Assembly: GCA_934617425.1 (NCBI GenBank)
Contig: CAKTUD010000003.1
Coordinates: forward strand, 171,876 to 235,875
Direction of reading: 5' to 3'
Length of the DNA stretch: 64,000 nucleotides
Source: an uncultured Eggerthellaceae bacterium
GTDB taxonomy: Bacteria > Actinomycetota > Coriobacteriia > Coriobacteriales > Eggerthellaceae
Positions 45,015-54,590 of this stretch are shown in pieces; position 1 is the stretch's first letter; each line of letters begins with the position of its first letter. The position numbers and the translations under genes are program-made. Below the pieces are notes generated by a model. That model did not search any database. It was given only the letters and a program-made list of their open reading frames with translations, and was not told the origin of the DNA.

Positions 45015-46076
45015 TTACAGCGTAGCTGCAAACGGCACGCCCTCGACGCTTGGAAAAGGCGCCTTTTCCAAAAGCGCCGCAATTTCCTCACCAGCGGCTG
45101 TCTTGCCCATGCTACGCGACGTCAATTGCGCCAAAACGCGACGCAGATCGCCTGGCAGGTTATCTGCAAAAAACAGCTCCTCGCCTGTCATCGGATGCTC
45201 GAATCGCAATTTAAACGAATGCAGGAACTGGCGCTGACATCCCAAATCAGCGCCATCATAGTGCGGCTTGTTGGCAGTGTACATAAATTCACCCACAAGC
45301 GGATGACGCGCGTATTCCATATGCACGCGAATTTGATGCGTGCGCCCTGTGAACAATTTGCAATCGATGAGCGTGTAGCCATCGTCCTTCGAATGCGCCT
45401 CGAAACGCTCAAGCACTTTGAACGTGGTTATGGCATCACGCGAAGAAGGGCAATCGCGCACGGCCATGCGCGTACGATCCTTCGCCGAGCGCGCGATGGG
45501 CGCATCGATCATGCCGGTATCGCTCGCGATGATGCCATGAACCAGCGCAAGATAATGCCTATCAACCACACGATCGCGGATAGCCTCCATAAGCGCCAAG
45601 CCGCACGCATCGTCTTTTGCAGCAAGCATGAGACCCGAGGTATCCATATCAAGACGATGCACGATGCCCAGACGGTCGTCTTCGCCTTGGACATTAGCCA
45701 AATGCTCAACGCCGCAGTGATAAATCAGGGCATTCACCAAAGTTCCGTCGAGATGGTCGACCGAGGGATGGCAAACCAAGCCAACTTGCTTGGAAATAAC
45801 CAGCAGGTCATCGTCTTCAAAACGTATATCCAGGTCAATGGGCTCGCCGCGAAGCGCAGTGGACACCGGCTCCTCGTCAAGCTCGTAAACGATGGCATCG
45901 CCCGCAACAACGGAATGTTTTTTAGCAGCGAGCTTGCCACCAACCAAAACCCGACCTTGCCCTATAGCGCGAGCAGCGGCGCTGCGGCTTGCATACAGGC
46001 CGAGCTCACCCAGCAAGGCATCAAGACGCTTGCCTGCATCAGCCGCCGTCGCTATGTAGATGCGCGATACGGACAT
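45015..46076 (-). CDS. RluA-family 23S rRNA pseudouridine synthase (RluD-like)
   Basis: A 353-residue protein with an N-terminal S4 domain (ASRSAAARAIGQGRVLVGG) and the RluA catalytic domain; the catalytic Asp is in HRLDMDTSGLMLA and GRTHQIRVHM is also conserved. Classic LspA-RluD gene pairing is seen: its ATG is 2 bases after the lspA stop. A C-terminal extension of about 40 residues follows the core. Target uridines by homology (1911/1915/1917 type) are not proven. Confidence 0.92.
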   Translation of the reverse strand: MSVSRIYIATAADAGKRLDALLGELGLYASRSAAARAIGQGRVLVGGKLAAKKHSVVAGDAIVYELDEEPVSTALRGEPIDLDIRFEDDDLLVISKQVGLVCHPSVDHLDGTLVNALIYHCGVEHLANVQGEDDRLGIVHRLDMDTSGLMLAAKDDACGLALMEAIRDRVVDRHYLALVHGIIASDTGMIDAPIARSAKDRTRMAVRDCPSSRDAITTFKVLERFEAHSKDDGYTLIDCKLFTGRTHQIRVHMEYARHPLVGEFMYTANKPHYDGADLGCQRQFLHSFKLRFEHPMTGEELFFADNLPGDLRRVLAQLTSRSMGKTAAGEEIAALLEKAPFPSVEGVPFAATL

Positions 46077-46078
46077 GC

Positions 46079-46657
46079 TTAGTCGGTCCCCTTCCCGGCG
46101 CTTTTCCTCCCTTGCGCGCAATCGAGCAGAAGCCCGATTATCAAAATCACGAAACCACAGGTAACACCGATGTCTGCGATGTTGAACACTGGGAAATCAA
46201 AAAAGCTGAACTCGATGAAATCAACCACGTAACCAAGGACGAAACGATCGATGGCATTGCCGATGCCACCCGCCACGATAAGCGAAAAGCCCATCGTTTC
46301 GCACCAATTGAGAGATTCGGCAGCCACAACGAAATAAAAAGCCGCCGCCACGCACACCAGCAGCGAGAATACGCCCAGGGCAAGCGTCGAATCGGCGAAT
46401 ATGCCCCAAGCGCCGCCGGTGTTGTGCACCAAACGAAAATCAAACAAGCCGAAAACAGGGCCGAACACCACCCGGCCCAGCACCGCATCGCGAAACTGCA
46501 TCTTGGCTAGCTGATCGATAGCAATCCAAATCAGCGCAACAACGGCGAAAGCGATGCGCCGACGGTTGGCGCCCTTGCGGGCGTCACCATCGGCGCTATC
46601 GAAATCGTTGCCCACTGTTCGATCGGTCGCAAGAACCTTCTTGTCGGGACGATTCAC
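46079..46657 (-). CDS. lspA: Lipoprotein signal peptidase (signal peptidase II)
   Basis: A 192-residue membrane aspartyl protease that cleaves prolipoproteins. Four helices; catalytic Asp residues in GGIGNAIDRF and VVDFIEF...FNIADIGV, plus HNTGGAWGIF. The N-terminus has a hydrophilic 35-residue extension (NRPDKKVLATDRTVGNDF) before the first helix. GTG at 46657 is chosen since it lies just after the ileS stop; the frame is open further but inside ileS. Operon ileS-lspA-rluD-like. Confidence 0.92.
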   Translation of the reverse strand: MNRPDKKVLATDRTVGNDFDSADGDARKGANRRRIAFAVVALIWIAIDQLAKMQFRDAVLGRVVFGPVFGLFDFRLVHNTGGAWGIFADSTLALGVFSLLVCVAAAFYFVVAAESLNWCETMGFSLIVAGGIGNAIDRFVLGYVVDFIEFSFFDFPVFNIADIGVTCGFVILIIGLLLDCAQGRKSAGKGTD

Positions 46658-46667
46658 TGGCAACTCG

Positions 46668-49523
46668 CTATTCCGCCGGCTCTTCGAAACCGATCTCGTC
46701 AAGGGCATCGCCGCAGCGCTTGCACACGTGCGGATGGTGCTCATTTCCGCCGAGTTCACGATAGTTCCAGCACCGCGGGCATTTCTCGCCCTTCGCTTGA
46801 TTGACAGCGACCGAAAGCTCATCGCCTGCAGCAAACTCGATACCCGAGATGACGCACAGATCTTCGAACTGCGCGTCGCTCATGCACTTGACGGCATCGA
46901 TCGTCTCCTGCGGAGCAGAAACCACCACGGCGGCTTCTTGACTCTTGTTTATGGTCTTGGCTACGCGAGCCTCTTCCAAAGCCTTGAGCACGGCGTCGCG
47001 AACTTCGAGCACGGCAGCGAAATCGGCATTGACCGCATCGGCGGCGCCCTGCGGCACGGCCGGCACGAAGTCGTCGTCGCTCGGCCAACCGGCAAGCTGG
47101 ACGCTCACCGGACGGCCCTCGCGCTCAAGCATCGCCTTCGGATAATTCTCCCAAACCTCGTCGGTGGTAAACGACAGGATCGGCGTCAAGATGCGAAGCA
47201 TAACCTCGAGCACATTGAACATGACGGTCTGCGCACCACGACGCGAGACCGAGCTCGGGGCCTCGGAATACAAACGGTCCTTGCAAGCTTCCATATACAC
47301 GGCAGAAAGATCGTTCACGACGAAATCATACACAGCGCGATACACGTTATGGAAGCGATACTCGGCATACGCCTTCTCGACCGCATGCAGCAGCTCCTGG
47401 GTTTTAACCATCATCCAGCGGTCAACGGCCGCGAGTGCATTCCAATCGTCGACAGCGTCCTTCTGATCGTCGAAATCGGACAAGTTGCCCAGCAGGAAAC
47501 GGAACGTGTTGCGGAAACGACGATACGTGCCGGCAACTTGCGTAAGAATATCGTCAGATATGCGCACATCTTGCGAATAGTCGACGCTTGCAACCCACAA
47601 ACGCAAGACATCGGCGCCGAACTTGCCCGTCACCTCGGCGGGGTCGATGCCGTTGCCCTTCGACTTCGACATCTTCTCGCCGTTCTCGTCCACGGTAAAG
47701 CCGCAATGCATGACGGTTTTGTAAGGAGGCTCGCCATATGCGCCGATGGAGGTGAGCAACGACGATTGGAACCATCCGCGATGCTGGTCAGAACCCTCAA
47801 GGTACATATCCGCCGGCCAGCGAAGCCCCTCGTCGGCGCGATGGCGCAGCACGCTATTGTGGCTCACGCCACTTTCCCACCAAACGTCGAGGATGTCCTT
47901 TTCGGGCTTAAGCTCGGTGCAGCCGCATTTCTCACAACGCGTGCCTTCGGGCAGATATTCGCTGGGCTTCTTGGTGAACCAAGCATCGGCGCCCTCTTTG
48001 TAGAACAAATCGATAACAGCGTCGAACGTCTCCTCGGTTGCCACAACCTCGCCGCAATCGGCGCAGCGGAATACCGGGATGGGGACGCCCCACGAACGCT
48101 GGCGCGAAATGCACCAATCGGGACGGTCGGCAACCATCGAGCCGATGCGATTGGAAGCCCATTCGGGAACCCATTGAACTTTGTTGTTGATCGCATCGAG
48201 TGCTTTTTCGCGCAAACCCGTTTCGTCCATGCTCACAAACCACTGATCGGTTGCGCGGAAGATAACGGGCTGGTGGCAACGCCAGCAATGCGGGTAGCTG
48301 TGGTTGATCTTGAGCTCGCCTGCAAGCACGCCGCGCTCGCGCAGCCACTCGATGATGACCGGATTCGCGTCATCGGTATCGAGACCGGCAAAGGGGCCGC
48401 CGCCTTGCTTGGTAAGCTTGCCGTCATCGTCAACCGGCATAAGCATCTCGACACCGAACTTTATAGCCACCAAGTAGTCGTCCTGGCCATGACCAGGCGC
48501 GGTATGAACGCAACCCGTACCGTCATCAAGCGTGACATGGTCGCCGTAAATGATGACGCCCTTGTTTTCAGGGAAAATCGGACGGGCGTAGGTTTTTTTA
48601 GCGAGGCTTATGCCCTTCACGGTAACAGGCTCACCGTCGGCGCCCTTGAGAACCTCGTAAGACTCCCAGTTCACCTTGTCGGCGACGGTTTCCACCAAAT
48701 CGAGCGCCATGATCATGTTAACGCCGCCTACGGTCACCAAGCAGTAATCCGCATCGGGAGCCAAGCAAACAGCGGTGTTCGCAGGCAGCGTCCAGGGCGT
48801 GGTGGTCCAAATGAGAATGTTGCACTCACCCGTAGCGCCCGCCAAGGCAAAGGCCTCGGGCATCTCATCCATCTTGAAGCGAACGTAGATCGAAGGCGAA
48901 ACCTCGTCGCCGTATTCGATCTCGGCCTCGGCGAGAGCGGTGTGGCAGTGCTTGCACCAATGAATAGGCTTGCGACCGCGGTAGATCTCGCCATCGAGAT
49001 ACATTTTCTTGAAGATCTCGACGTTGCCGGCCTCGAAATCATGCTGAAACGTGAGATACGGATGATCCCAGTCGGCGTTCACGCCAAGGCGCTTGAATCC
49101 GTTACGCTGCAGGTCAACATGCTTTTCAGCCCATTCATGGCACAAGCGGCGAAGCGTCGGCTGATCGATCTTCGCCATCTTCTCGGGACCGAGCTTCTCT
49201 TCGACCATATGCTCGATGGGCTGACCGTGGCAGTCCCAGCCGGGGACGTAAGGCGTGTAATAACCGCGCTGGGCATGGCTTTTGATGACGAAATCCTTCA
49301 GGATCTTGTTGAAGGCATGTCCGATATGAATAGGGCCGTTTGCGTACGGAGGACCATCGTGCAAAATGAAAGGCTCGCCGTCTTTGTTCTTCTCGAGGAC
49401 CTTCCAATAAAGATGCTCTTCTTCCCATTTGTCCAATCGTGCAGGCTCCCTCTGTGGAAGGTTCGCCTTCATAGCAAAATCGGTCTGGGGAAGGTTCATG
49501 GTGCTTTTGTACGTGTTAGCCAC
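46668..49523 (-). CDS. ileS: Isoleucyl-tRNA synthetase
   Basis: A 951-residue class I synthetase. HIGH motif in GPIHIGHAFNKIL, KMSKS in NGEKMSKSKGNG, and C-terminal zinc finger CPRCWNYRE with CKRCGDAL. The editing domain is present between about 190 and 400. Start is a GTG at 49523 (then ANTYKSTMNLPQTDF), supported by GGAAGG upstream and by the usual IleS N-terminus. No T-box leader was found in the 198-base gap to the divergent degV. Confidence 0.96.
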   Translation of the reverse strand: MANTYKSTMNLPQTDFAMKANLPQREPARLDKWEEEHLYWKVLEKNKDGEPFILHDGPPYANGPIHIGHAFNKILKDFVIKSHAQRGYYTPYVPGWDCHGQPIEHMVEEKLGPEKMAKIDQPTLRRLCHEWAEKHVDLQRNGFKRLGVNADWDHPYLTFQHDFEAGNVEIFKKMYLDGEIYRGRKPIHWCKHCHTALAEAEIEYGDEVSPSIYVRFKMDEMPEAFALAGATGECNILIWTTTPWTLPANTAVCLAPDADYCLVTVGGVNMIMALDLVETVADKVNWESYEVLKGADGEPVTVKGISLAKKTYARPIFPENKGVIIYGDHVTLDDGTGCVHTAPGHGQDDYLVAIKFGVEMLMPVDDDGKLTKQGGGPFAGLDTDDANPVIIEWLRERGVLAGELKINHSYPHCWRCHQPVIFRATDQWFVSMDETGLREKALDAINNKVQWVPEWASNRIGSMVADRPDWCISRQRSWGVPIPVFRCADCGEVVATEETFDAVIDLFYKEGADAWFTKKPSEYLPEGTRCEKCGCTELKPEKDILDVWWESGVSHNSVLRHRADEGLRWPADMYLEGSDQHRGWFQSSLLTSIGAYGEPPYKTVMHCGFTVDENGEKMSKSKGNGIDPAEVTGKFGADVLRLWVASVDYSQDVRISDDILTQVAGTYRRFRNTFRFLLGNLSDFDDQKDAVDDWNALAAVDRWMMVKTQELLHAVEKAYAEYRFHNVYRAVYDFVVNDLSAVYMEACKDRLYSEAPSSVSRRGAQTVMFNVLEVMLRILTPILSFTTDEVWENYPKAMLEREGRPVSVQLAGWPSDDDFVPAVPQGAADAVNADFAAVLEVRDAVLKALEEARVAKTINKSQEAAVVVSAPQETIDAVKCMSDAQFEDLCVISGIEFAAGDELSVAVNQAKGEKCPRCWNYRELGGNEHHPHVCKRCGDALDEIGFEEPAE

Positions 49524-49721
49524 TAGCTGCCTTCCTTCTATCGTCCAGCGCGCAGATGCGCGACAGTGCCAATATATGCAATTGAACAAGTATAGGCGAT
49601 GAGGGGCAGGGGGCGTAAACGCGCCTTCACATTCCAGAATTGCGACACAGCGACGCGACCGCTGGGTATAATCGCAGCGAAGGAAATTTCGCAGGGACGC
49701 AACGATCGTAAGGAAACGAAT

Positions 49722-50597
49722 ATGGATTTCGAAATAGTCACCGATTCGAGCAGCAATCTCCTTGACGAGACCATCAATCGATTTGGATTGCATATCCTGC
49801 CCTTGACGTTCATGGTCGACGGCGTGCAGCATCAAAGCTACACCGAAGGCGAAAAATCCGATCTGCAGCAGTTCTACACCATGATGCGCGACGGCAAAGC
49901 GATCACGACGTCGCTTCCCAACCTGCAAGAATCGGAGGCGACGCTTCGCAAACTGCTCGACGCCGGGCGCGATGTGCTTTACCTGGGGTTCTCATCAGGG
50001 CTATCGGGCACTTACCAGGCGACCGCGCTGCTGCTCGACGATCTTGCGAAAGAATATCCCGATCGCAAGATCTTTCATGTGGACACGCTTGCAGCGTCGG
50101 GTGGCGAAGGGCTTTTAGTCTACAAGGCCGCGCAGATGGCGCAGGCCGGCGCAAGCATCGAGGACACCCGCCAATGGGTCGAAGAGAACAAGCTGCATCT
50201 GGCTCATTGGTTCACGGTGGACGATCTTATGTTCCTTTTCCGCGGAGGTCGCGTGAAACGCACGTCGGCATGGGCGGGCACGATGCTCAATATCAAACCC
50301 GTCATGCACGTAGATGACGAGGGTCACCTTATCCCCCTGGAAAAAGTGATGGGGCGCAAAAAATCGATTCTCGGCCTGTTGAAGCATATGGAGAAAACCG
50401 CGACGCAACCCATATCGGAGCAAACGATATTCATCACGCACGGCGACTGCATCGAGGATGCCGAGTTCTTGCGCAGCAAGATCATTGAGAAATTCGGTGC
50501 GACCGATGTGCATATCAACTACGTCGACCCCGTGATCGGGGCTCATTCGGGACCGGGCACGCTAGCGCTTTTCTACATGGCAGAAAGCAGAAATTAA
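49722..50597 (+). CDS. DegV family fatty-acid-binding protein
   Basis: A 291-residue DegV protein of usual length: EIVTDSSSNLLDETI, TTSLPNLQESEATL, YLGFSSGLSGTYQAT, DDLMFLFRGGRVKRTSAW and the closing VIGAHSGPGTLALFYM. AAGGAAA precedes the ATG at 49722. Divergent from ileS. Third and most canonical DegV in the window; likely binds a long-chain fatty acid. Confidence 0.92.
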   Translation: MDFEIVTDSSSNLLDETINRFGLHILPLTFMVDGVQHQSYTEGEKSDLQQFYTMMRDGKAITTSLPNLQESEATLRKLLDAGRDVLYLGFSSGLSGTYQATALLLDDLAKEYPDRKIFHVDTLAASGGEGLLVYKAAQMAQAGASIEDTRQWVEENKLHLAHWFTVDDLMFLFRGGRVKRTSAWAGTMLNIKPVMHVDDEGHLIPLEKVMGRKKSILGLLKHMEKTATQPISEQTIFITHGDCIEDAEFLRSKIIEKFGATDVHINYVDPVIGAHSGPGTLALFYMAESRN

Positions 50598-50601
50598 CCG
50601 A

Positions 50602-50630
50602 GGCGATTTGCGACGCGCTCGGAAATCGCC
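50602..50630. terminator. Small hairpin between convergent degV and dinB
   Basis: GGCGATTT pairs with AAATCGCC around a 13-base loop, directly after the degV stop. No U-run; assignment is tentative. Confidence 0.35.
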
Positions 50631-50636
50631 GGCGCG

Positions 50637-52013
50637 CTATTTGTAGTCGGCAGGGTTTTTGGCGTTGGTGCCCGTGGTGTTTTGCGATATGCGCAGTTCG
50701 CGACCATAATGAAGAGCGCCTTCACCAAAACGATCGCGAACGAAATCCGTTGCTTCCAACAATTTCTTGCGCTTTTTTTCACCCATGAGATTCAGGCGCG
50801 CTTCCCGCTCGGCTGTCTCCTCATCCTCGAAGAGCGAGAACTGCTCAGGTTGCGACTTGCCGCCGAAATCGGAAACGCCTACACCCACCAAGCGAATCTC
50901 CACCCCATCCGACCAAAGTTCGGCCAGCATCTCTTCAAGAACAGGACGCATGGCGATCTCGTCGTCTATCGGATGCGCAAGGCGTCGCTGGATGCTTCGC
51001 ACCTGGCGATTGGCATATCGGATACGAAGCGACAAGGTCGATCCCGCCAGGCCCTTTGCGCGTAGACGGCGCCCCACTTTGGCGGAAACCGCGCCGATAG
51101 CGGCCATCACGTCAACACGATCGGTTAGATAGTCGGCGAAAGACATCTCGTTAGAAATCGATTTCGCGGCTTCGTCTTCGTATTTCACCGGCTCGTCTTC
51201 CCCGCGGGCACGCATTTGCATGATCAAGCCGTTTTTGCCTAAAATCCGCTCGACCAGCTTCTCATCAGCAGCCGCCAAATCGCCCAGAGTCTCGATACCG
51301 TGAAGCTTCAGGGTCTTTTCCGACGATGCGCCGATGCCGCTTAGCTGGCGGACGGGCAAAGGCCCCAAAAAACCGCTTTCGCTTCCGGGCCACACTACCG
51401 TAAGGCCGCGCGGCTTGTCCATATCAGAAGCTATCTTCGCGATGGCTTTTGTGGTTCCAACGCCGATGGAACAGGTGACGCCCAGCTCCTCGACCCGCCG
51501 CTGGATTCTTTGCGCTATGCGAATGGGATGCTCGGTGTTCACGCTGTTGGGCGTGACGTCGGCAAAAGCCTCGTCGATGCTCACCTGCTGCACAAAGGGG
51601 GTCTCGTCGCGAATGATGGACATGATCTTCTCGGACACCTCGCGATAACGCCCATAATGTCCTTCGGTCCATATGGCGTCGGGACAAAGCCTTGCAGCGA
51701 CGGATGCCGCCATGGCGCTATGCACGCCAAAGGTACGCGCCTCATAAGAAGCAGTCGAAACGACCCCGCGACGCGTCGGATCGCCGCCGACGATAACGGG
51801 TTTGCCACGCCAAGCAGGATGATCGTGTTGCTCAACCGAAGCGAAAAACGCATCGAGATCGACGAGCAAGATCGCCTTGTCCGACCAAGGGGCAAGAGCG
51901 AAAACATCGAGACCGGAGGGCGCGCCATCGTCTTGTGGCGAAATCACTTCGCTGCAGACTTGCTGAGTCTCGCTCGAATCGCGATGATGCGCGTTGTCGT
52001 CAAAAGTTATCAT
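50637..52013 (-). CDS. dinB: DNA polymerase IV (Y family)
   Basis: A 458-residue translesion polymerase. Catalytic acidic residues in VDLDAFFASVEQ and QVSIDEAFADV; GKPVIVGGDPTRRGVVSTAS and SIGVGTTKAIAKIASDMDKP are typical palm/fingers motifs; the little-finger domain follows. EQFSLFED near residue 410 is a beta-clamp binding motif (QxSLF). About 40 residues precede the core and may be a start over-extension, though the ATG at 52013 is the best visible start. No lexA-type box was identified. Confidence 0.93.
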   Translation of the reverse strand: MITFDDNAHHRDSSETQQVCSEVISPQDDGAPSGLDVFALAPWSDKAILLVDLDAFFASVEQHDHPAWRGKPVIVGGDPTRRGVVSTASYEARTFGVHSAMAASVAARLCPDAIWTEGHYGRYREVSEKIMSIIRDETPFVQQVSIDEAFADVTPNSVNTEHPIRIAQRIQRRVEELGVTCSIGVGTTKAIAKIASDMDKPRGLTVVWPGSESGFLGPLPVRQLSGIGASSEKTLKLHGIETLGDLAAADEKLVERILGKNGLIMQMRARGEDEPVKYEDEAAKSISNEMSFADYLTDRVDVMAAIGAVSAKVGRRLRAKGLAGSTLSLRIRYANRQVRSIQRRLAHPIDDEIAMRPVLEEMLAELWSDGVEIRLVGVGVSDFGGKSQPEQFSLFEDEETAEREARLNLMGEKKRKKLLEATDFVRDRFGEGALHYGRELRISQNTTGTNAKNPADYK

Positions 52014-52123
52014 AGCGAAAGTCTAGCATGGGTTTATGGCGCGCGCTTCATTTAACACCCAAGAACTGTGGTACGATAAAAATTCCGCTTCGGCGCTCGA
52101 TCGACCAAAGAAACGAGGTGAGC

Positions 52124-53257
52124 ATGGTAAAAAAAGAACTCGATATCGATAACGTCAAGCAAATAGCAACCGATATCCCCGAAACATTGCTATGCCCCCC
52201 TTACGACCTGCGCAGCGAGATGAGCTGGATCGATTTTTCGGGCACCGAAAACCCTCAAGGCACGCCGCGCTCTTTCGTCAGCGCCATAACCGACGGGATC
52301 GAAAACGGCGTCGCGGGCTATCTCCCCGACCGCGAAGCGCATACGCTGCGCAGCTCGCTTGCAAAGACATTCGGGCTCCCGGTTGAGTCGTTTTTGGTGG
52401 GATCGACCGTTTCGCAGATGATTTGCGCCGCAGCCCAAGCGTTCAAACCCTGCAACGTGGGCGTGGCCATGCCCTGCCCCTATGAGTATCTGCTCGCCAT
52501 AGGAAACGCCGGCCACAATGTCGTCGAGGTATCGAGCCCCTCGAGTTTCATCACGCCGTATTTCGATACGCTGCAAGAACGCAATGTATCGATCGATGCC
52601 GCCGTGCTTGCAAACCCCAGCTACCCCACAAGCCGTCTCCTTCCCAAACCAGTTTTGAAATCCTATCTGGAAACCTGCCGCTGGGTCATCGTCGACGAGC
52701 GCGCCATCGAGCTCACGCTTGGCGGCGAAAGCATGATCCCACTGGTCAACGATTATAAGAATCTCATCATCGTTCAATCGTTTTGCGATCAATACGATCT
52801 GCCCGGAGCCCCCGTCAGCTACCTCGTCGCCCACCCGGAAACAATCTCGGCCATCTCGCGCTTCTACGACAACTCATGCGTCACCATGCTCGCCGAGATT
52901 TTGGCCGAGCCCTCGCTGGCAGAACATGCGGGGCTCGACAAAACGCGTGAATTCCTTGAATCGGAGATTCCTTGGCTACAGTGCATGCTAAGCCTTATCC
53001 CCGGCATCGATATATTCCCCGCCGAGGCAAATTACGTCATGTGCTCGTTTAACCACAACGACGCGCTCCATCTTGGCGTGAAGGACGTAGACGAGCTTTG
53101 CGCACGTGCGCAATTGGCCGGTTTCCTCATCCGCAAGCTTAACGGCACCCCAGGACTTACCGGCAAAAGCTATTTTTGCGTGGCGGTACGCACGCGCGAA
53201 GACAACGAGAAGCTCGTGAGCGCGCTGCGCAAAATCGTCGAACCCAATCGAAAGTAA
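52124..53257 (+). CDS. Aminotransferase class I/II-like protein lacking the PLP lysine
   Basis: A 377-residue fold-type I protein resembling CobD/HisC: YLPDREAHTLRSSLAKTFG, GSTVSQMICAAAQAF, NPSYPTS (Asn 164 kept) and VIVDERAIEL (Asp 191 kept). The PLP-lysine motif, normally SFSKxxGLPGLR, reads SFCDQYDLPGAP (219-230): Lys is replaced by Asp and the carboxylate-binding Arg is lost. It therefore cannot form the usual internal aldimine and is probably a pseudoenzyme or has a new role. AACGAGGTG precedes the ATG. Single gene, divergent from dinB, convergent with a glycosyltransferase. Confidence 0.85.
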   Translation: MVKKELDIDNVKQIATDIPETLLCPPYDLRSEMSWIDFSGTENPQGTPRSFVSAITDGIENGVAGYLPDREAHTLRSSLAKTFGLPVESFLVGSTVSQMICAAAQAFKPCNVGVAMPCPYEYLLAIGNAGHNVVEVSSPSSFITPYFDTLQERNVSIDAAVLANPSYPTSRLLPKPVLKSYLETCRWVIVDERAIELTLGGESMIPLVNDYKNLIIVQSFCDQYDLPGAPVSYLVAHPETISAISRFYDNSCVTMLAEILAEPSLAEHAGLDKTREFLESEIPWLQCMLSLIPGIDIFPAEANYVMCSFNHNDALHLGVKDVDELCARAQLAGFLIRKLNGTPGLTGKSYFCVAVRTREDNEKLVSALRKIVEPNRK

Positions 53258-53288
53258 GCAAGATGGCACCACACCTGCGCCATCTTGC
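53258..53288 (+). terminator. Hairpin after the aminotransferase-like gene
   Basis: GCAAGATGGC pairs with GCCATCTTGC around an 11-base loop, immediately after the stop codon; the T-run is poor. Confidence 0.5.
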
Positions 53289-53304
53289 ATCTGCGCCCTT
53301 TCGC

Positions 53305-53358
53305 TAAAAGAAAACCTCTCGTTTCTTGAATCGCGTTTTCGATCCAAGAAACGAGAGG
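53305..53358 (-). terminator. Intrinsic terminator of the glycosyltransferase gene
   Basis: A perfect 14-bp stem (53315-53328 with 53345-53358) is followed on the minus strand by TTTTCTTTTAG, 25 bases after the stop at 53383. Confidence 0.87.
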
Positions 53359-53382
53359 CTATTCGCGTCGGCAGCGTTTTCG

Positions 53383-54414
53383 TTAGTTGAACTTGAAGAT
53401 CTTCTGGGCGAGATGATAGCCGCCAAGACCCACGCGACGCCCTGCTTCGGTAGGGATGTTCACGCCGAGGTTCAGCACGTTCTTCCTGATCTTGGGATAA
53501 AGCTTGGGGCGCTGCCCCTTTAGATAACCCCAAATCTCGTCGCGTTTCCCCTCTGCCTCAGGCGTATCGATCATGCGGAGGAACACCGAGCAGATGCACA
53601 TCATCATGGAAAGATAGTTCTCCATGTATTTCTGCAGCTTCTTTTCGTACACGTCGGTCATGGGATCGACCGCGTCGATCATGAAGCGCGTCACGCGCAG
53701 TTGCTGGTCGATGCGTCCTTTCATCACGTCCTCGTTAACGCTTTGACCCTCGCGGCCGATATAGTAGCGATACATATCGGTATCGAAATAGTAGATGCTC
53801 TTCACCTGGGGTAACGGCACGTAAACAAAGATGTTGTCAACGTAGAAGCAATGTTCGGGCAGCTTCAGCCCCATATCGCGAAGCATCTTGGTTCGATAGA
53901 TAACCGAATGCATCAGCAGATACTGGCTTGGACGGAAACGCCCCACGTCGCTCCAAGTAAACTTTTCTTCCACAGGGAAGACGTTTTTGTAGTTCATGAC
54001 GGTACGCGTGCCTTCGTGCACTTTCTCGTACACGTAATTGGCAACCACCATATCGACGGCATCTTTCAACTCGCTTTGACGACGAAGGTAATCCATGATT
54101 TTAATCATGGAATCCTCGTCGAGCCAATCGTCAGAATCGACCACTTTGAAATAGCGTCCGCGCGCCGCCGCAAGACCAGCATTCACCGCCGAGCCATGCC
54201 CGCCATTCTCTTTATGGATGGCATAGATCATGTCGGGATAGCGTTCGTGCCACCCATCGGCCTTCTCGGCTGTGTTGTCCTTCGTGGAACCATCATCCAC
54301 GATAAGAACCTCGATATCGCCCGACCCGTCATCGAATGCCAAGATAGATTCGATGCATTTATCCATATAAGCGGAAGAGTTGTAGCACGGTATAGCAAAC
54401 GTGATGGTTTTCAC
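53383..54414 (-). CDS. Family 2 glycosyltransferase
   Basis: A 343-residue GT-A enzyme. TFAIPCYNSSAYMDKCIESI begins the fold, VLIVDDGSTKDNT binds the nucleotide sugar, and FKVVDSDDWLDEDS carries the DxD-like metal site. No membrane helices. Start is GTG at 54414 with GGAAGG upstream. It stands alone, not in a polysaccharide cluster, so the acceptor (cell wall or surface glycan) is unknown. Confidence 0.9.
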   Translation of the reverse strand: MKTITFAIPCYNSSAYMDKCIESILAFDDGSGDIEVLIVDDGSTKDNTAEKADGWHERYPDMIYAIHKENGGHGSAVNAGLAAARGRYFKVVDSDDWLDEDSMIKIMDYLRRQSELKDAVDMVVANYVYEKVHEGTRTVMNYKNVFPVEEKFTWSDVGRFRPSQYLLMHSVIYRTKMLRDMGLKLPEHCFYVDNIFVYVPLPQVKSIYYFDTDMYRYYIGREGQSVNEDVMKGRIDQQLRVTRFMIDAVDPMTDVYEKKLQKYMENYLSMMMCICSVFLRMIDTPEAEGKRDEIWGYLKGQRPKLYPKIRKNVLNLGVNIPTEAGRRVGLGGYHLAQKIFKFN

Positions 54415-54590
54415 GCCACTGTTCCTTCCCTAAACGTCGCGGCCGCACGGCAATTGTAACGACCGCGAAACATTTTAACGGGTAGCGGCATCGGCAATTG
54501 CATTACCATACAAACAAGATATCTGCTCTGCGATTTCCTCGAAATCGCTTTGCATCGACCTTCTAAACTTGGCCTCGCGAAAGGAAAAAG

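Noticed and set aside
46554..49526. A 990-codon open frame on the plus strand opposite ileS
   Set aside because: It mirrors the conserved ileS coding frame; no ribosome site or recognisable domain. Long antisense frames are common here because of codon bias.
49524..49721. T-box leader for ileS
   Set aside because: The 198-base gap has no AGGGTGGNACCGCG-type antiterminator or terminator pair.
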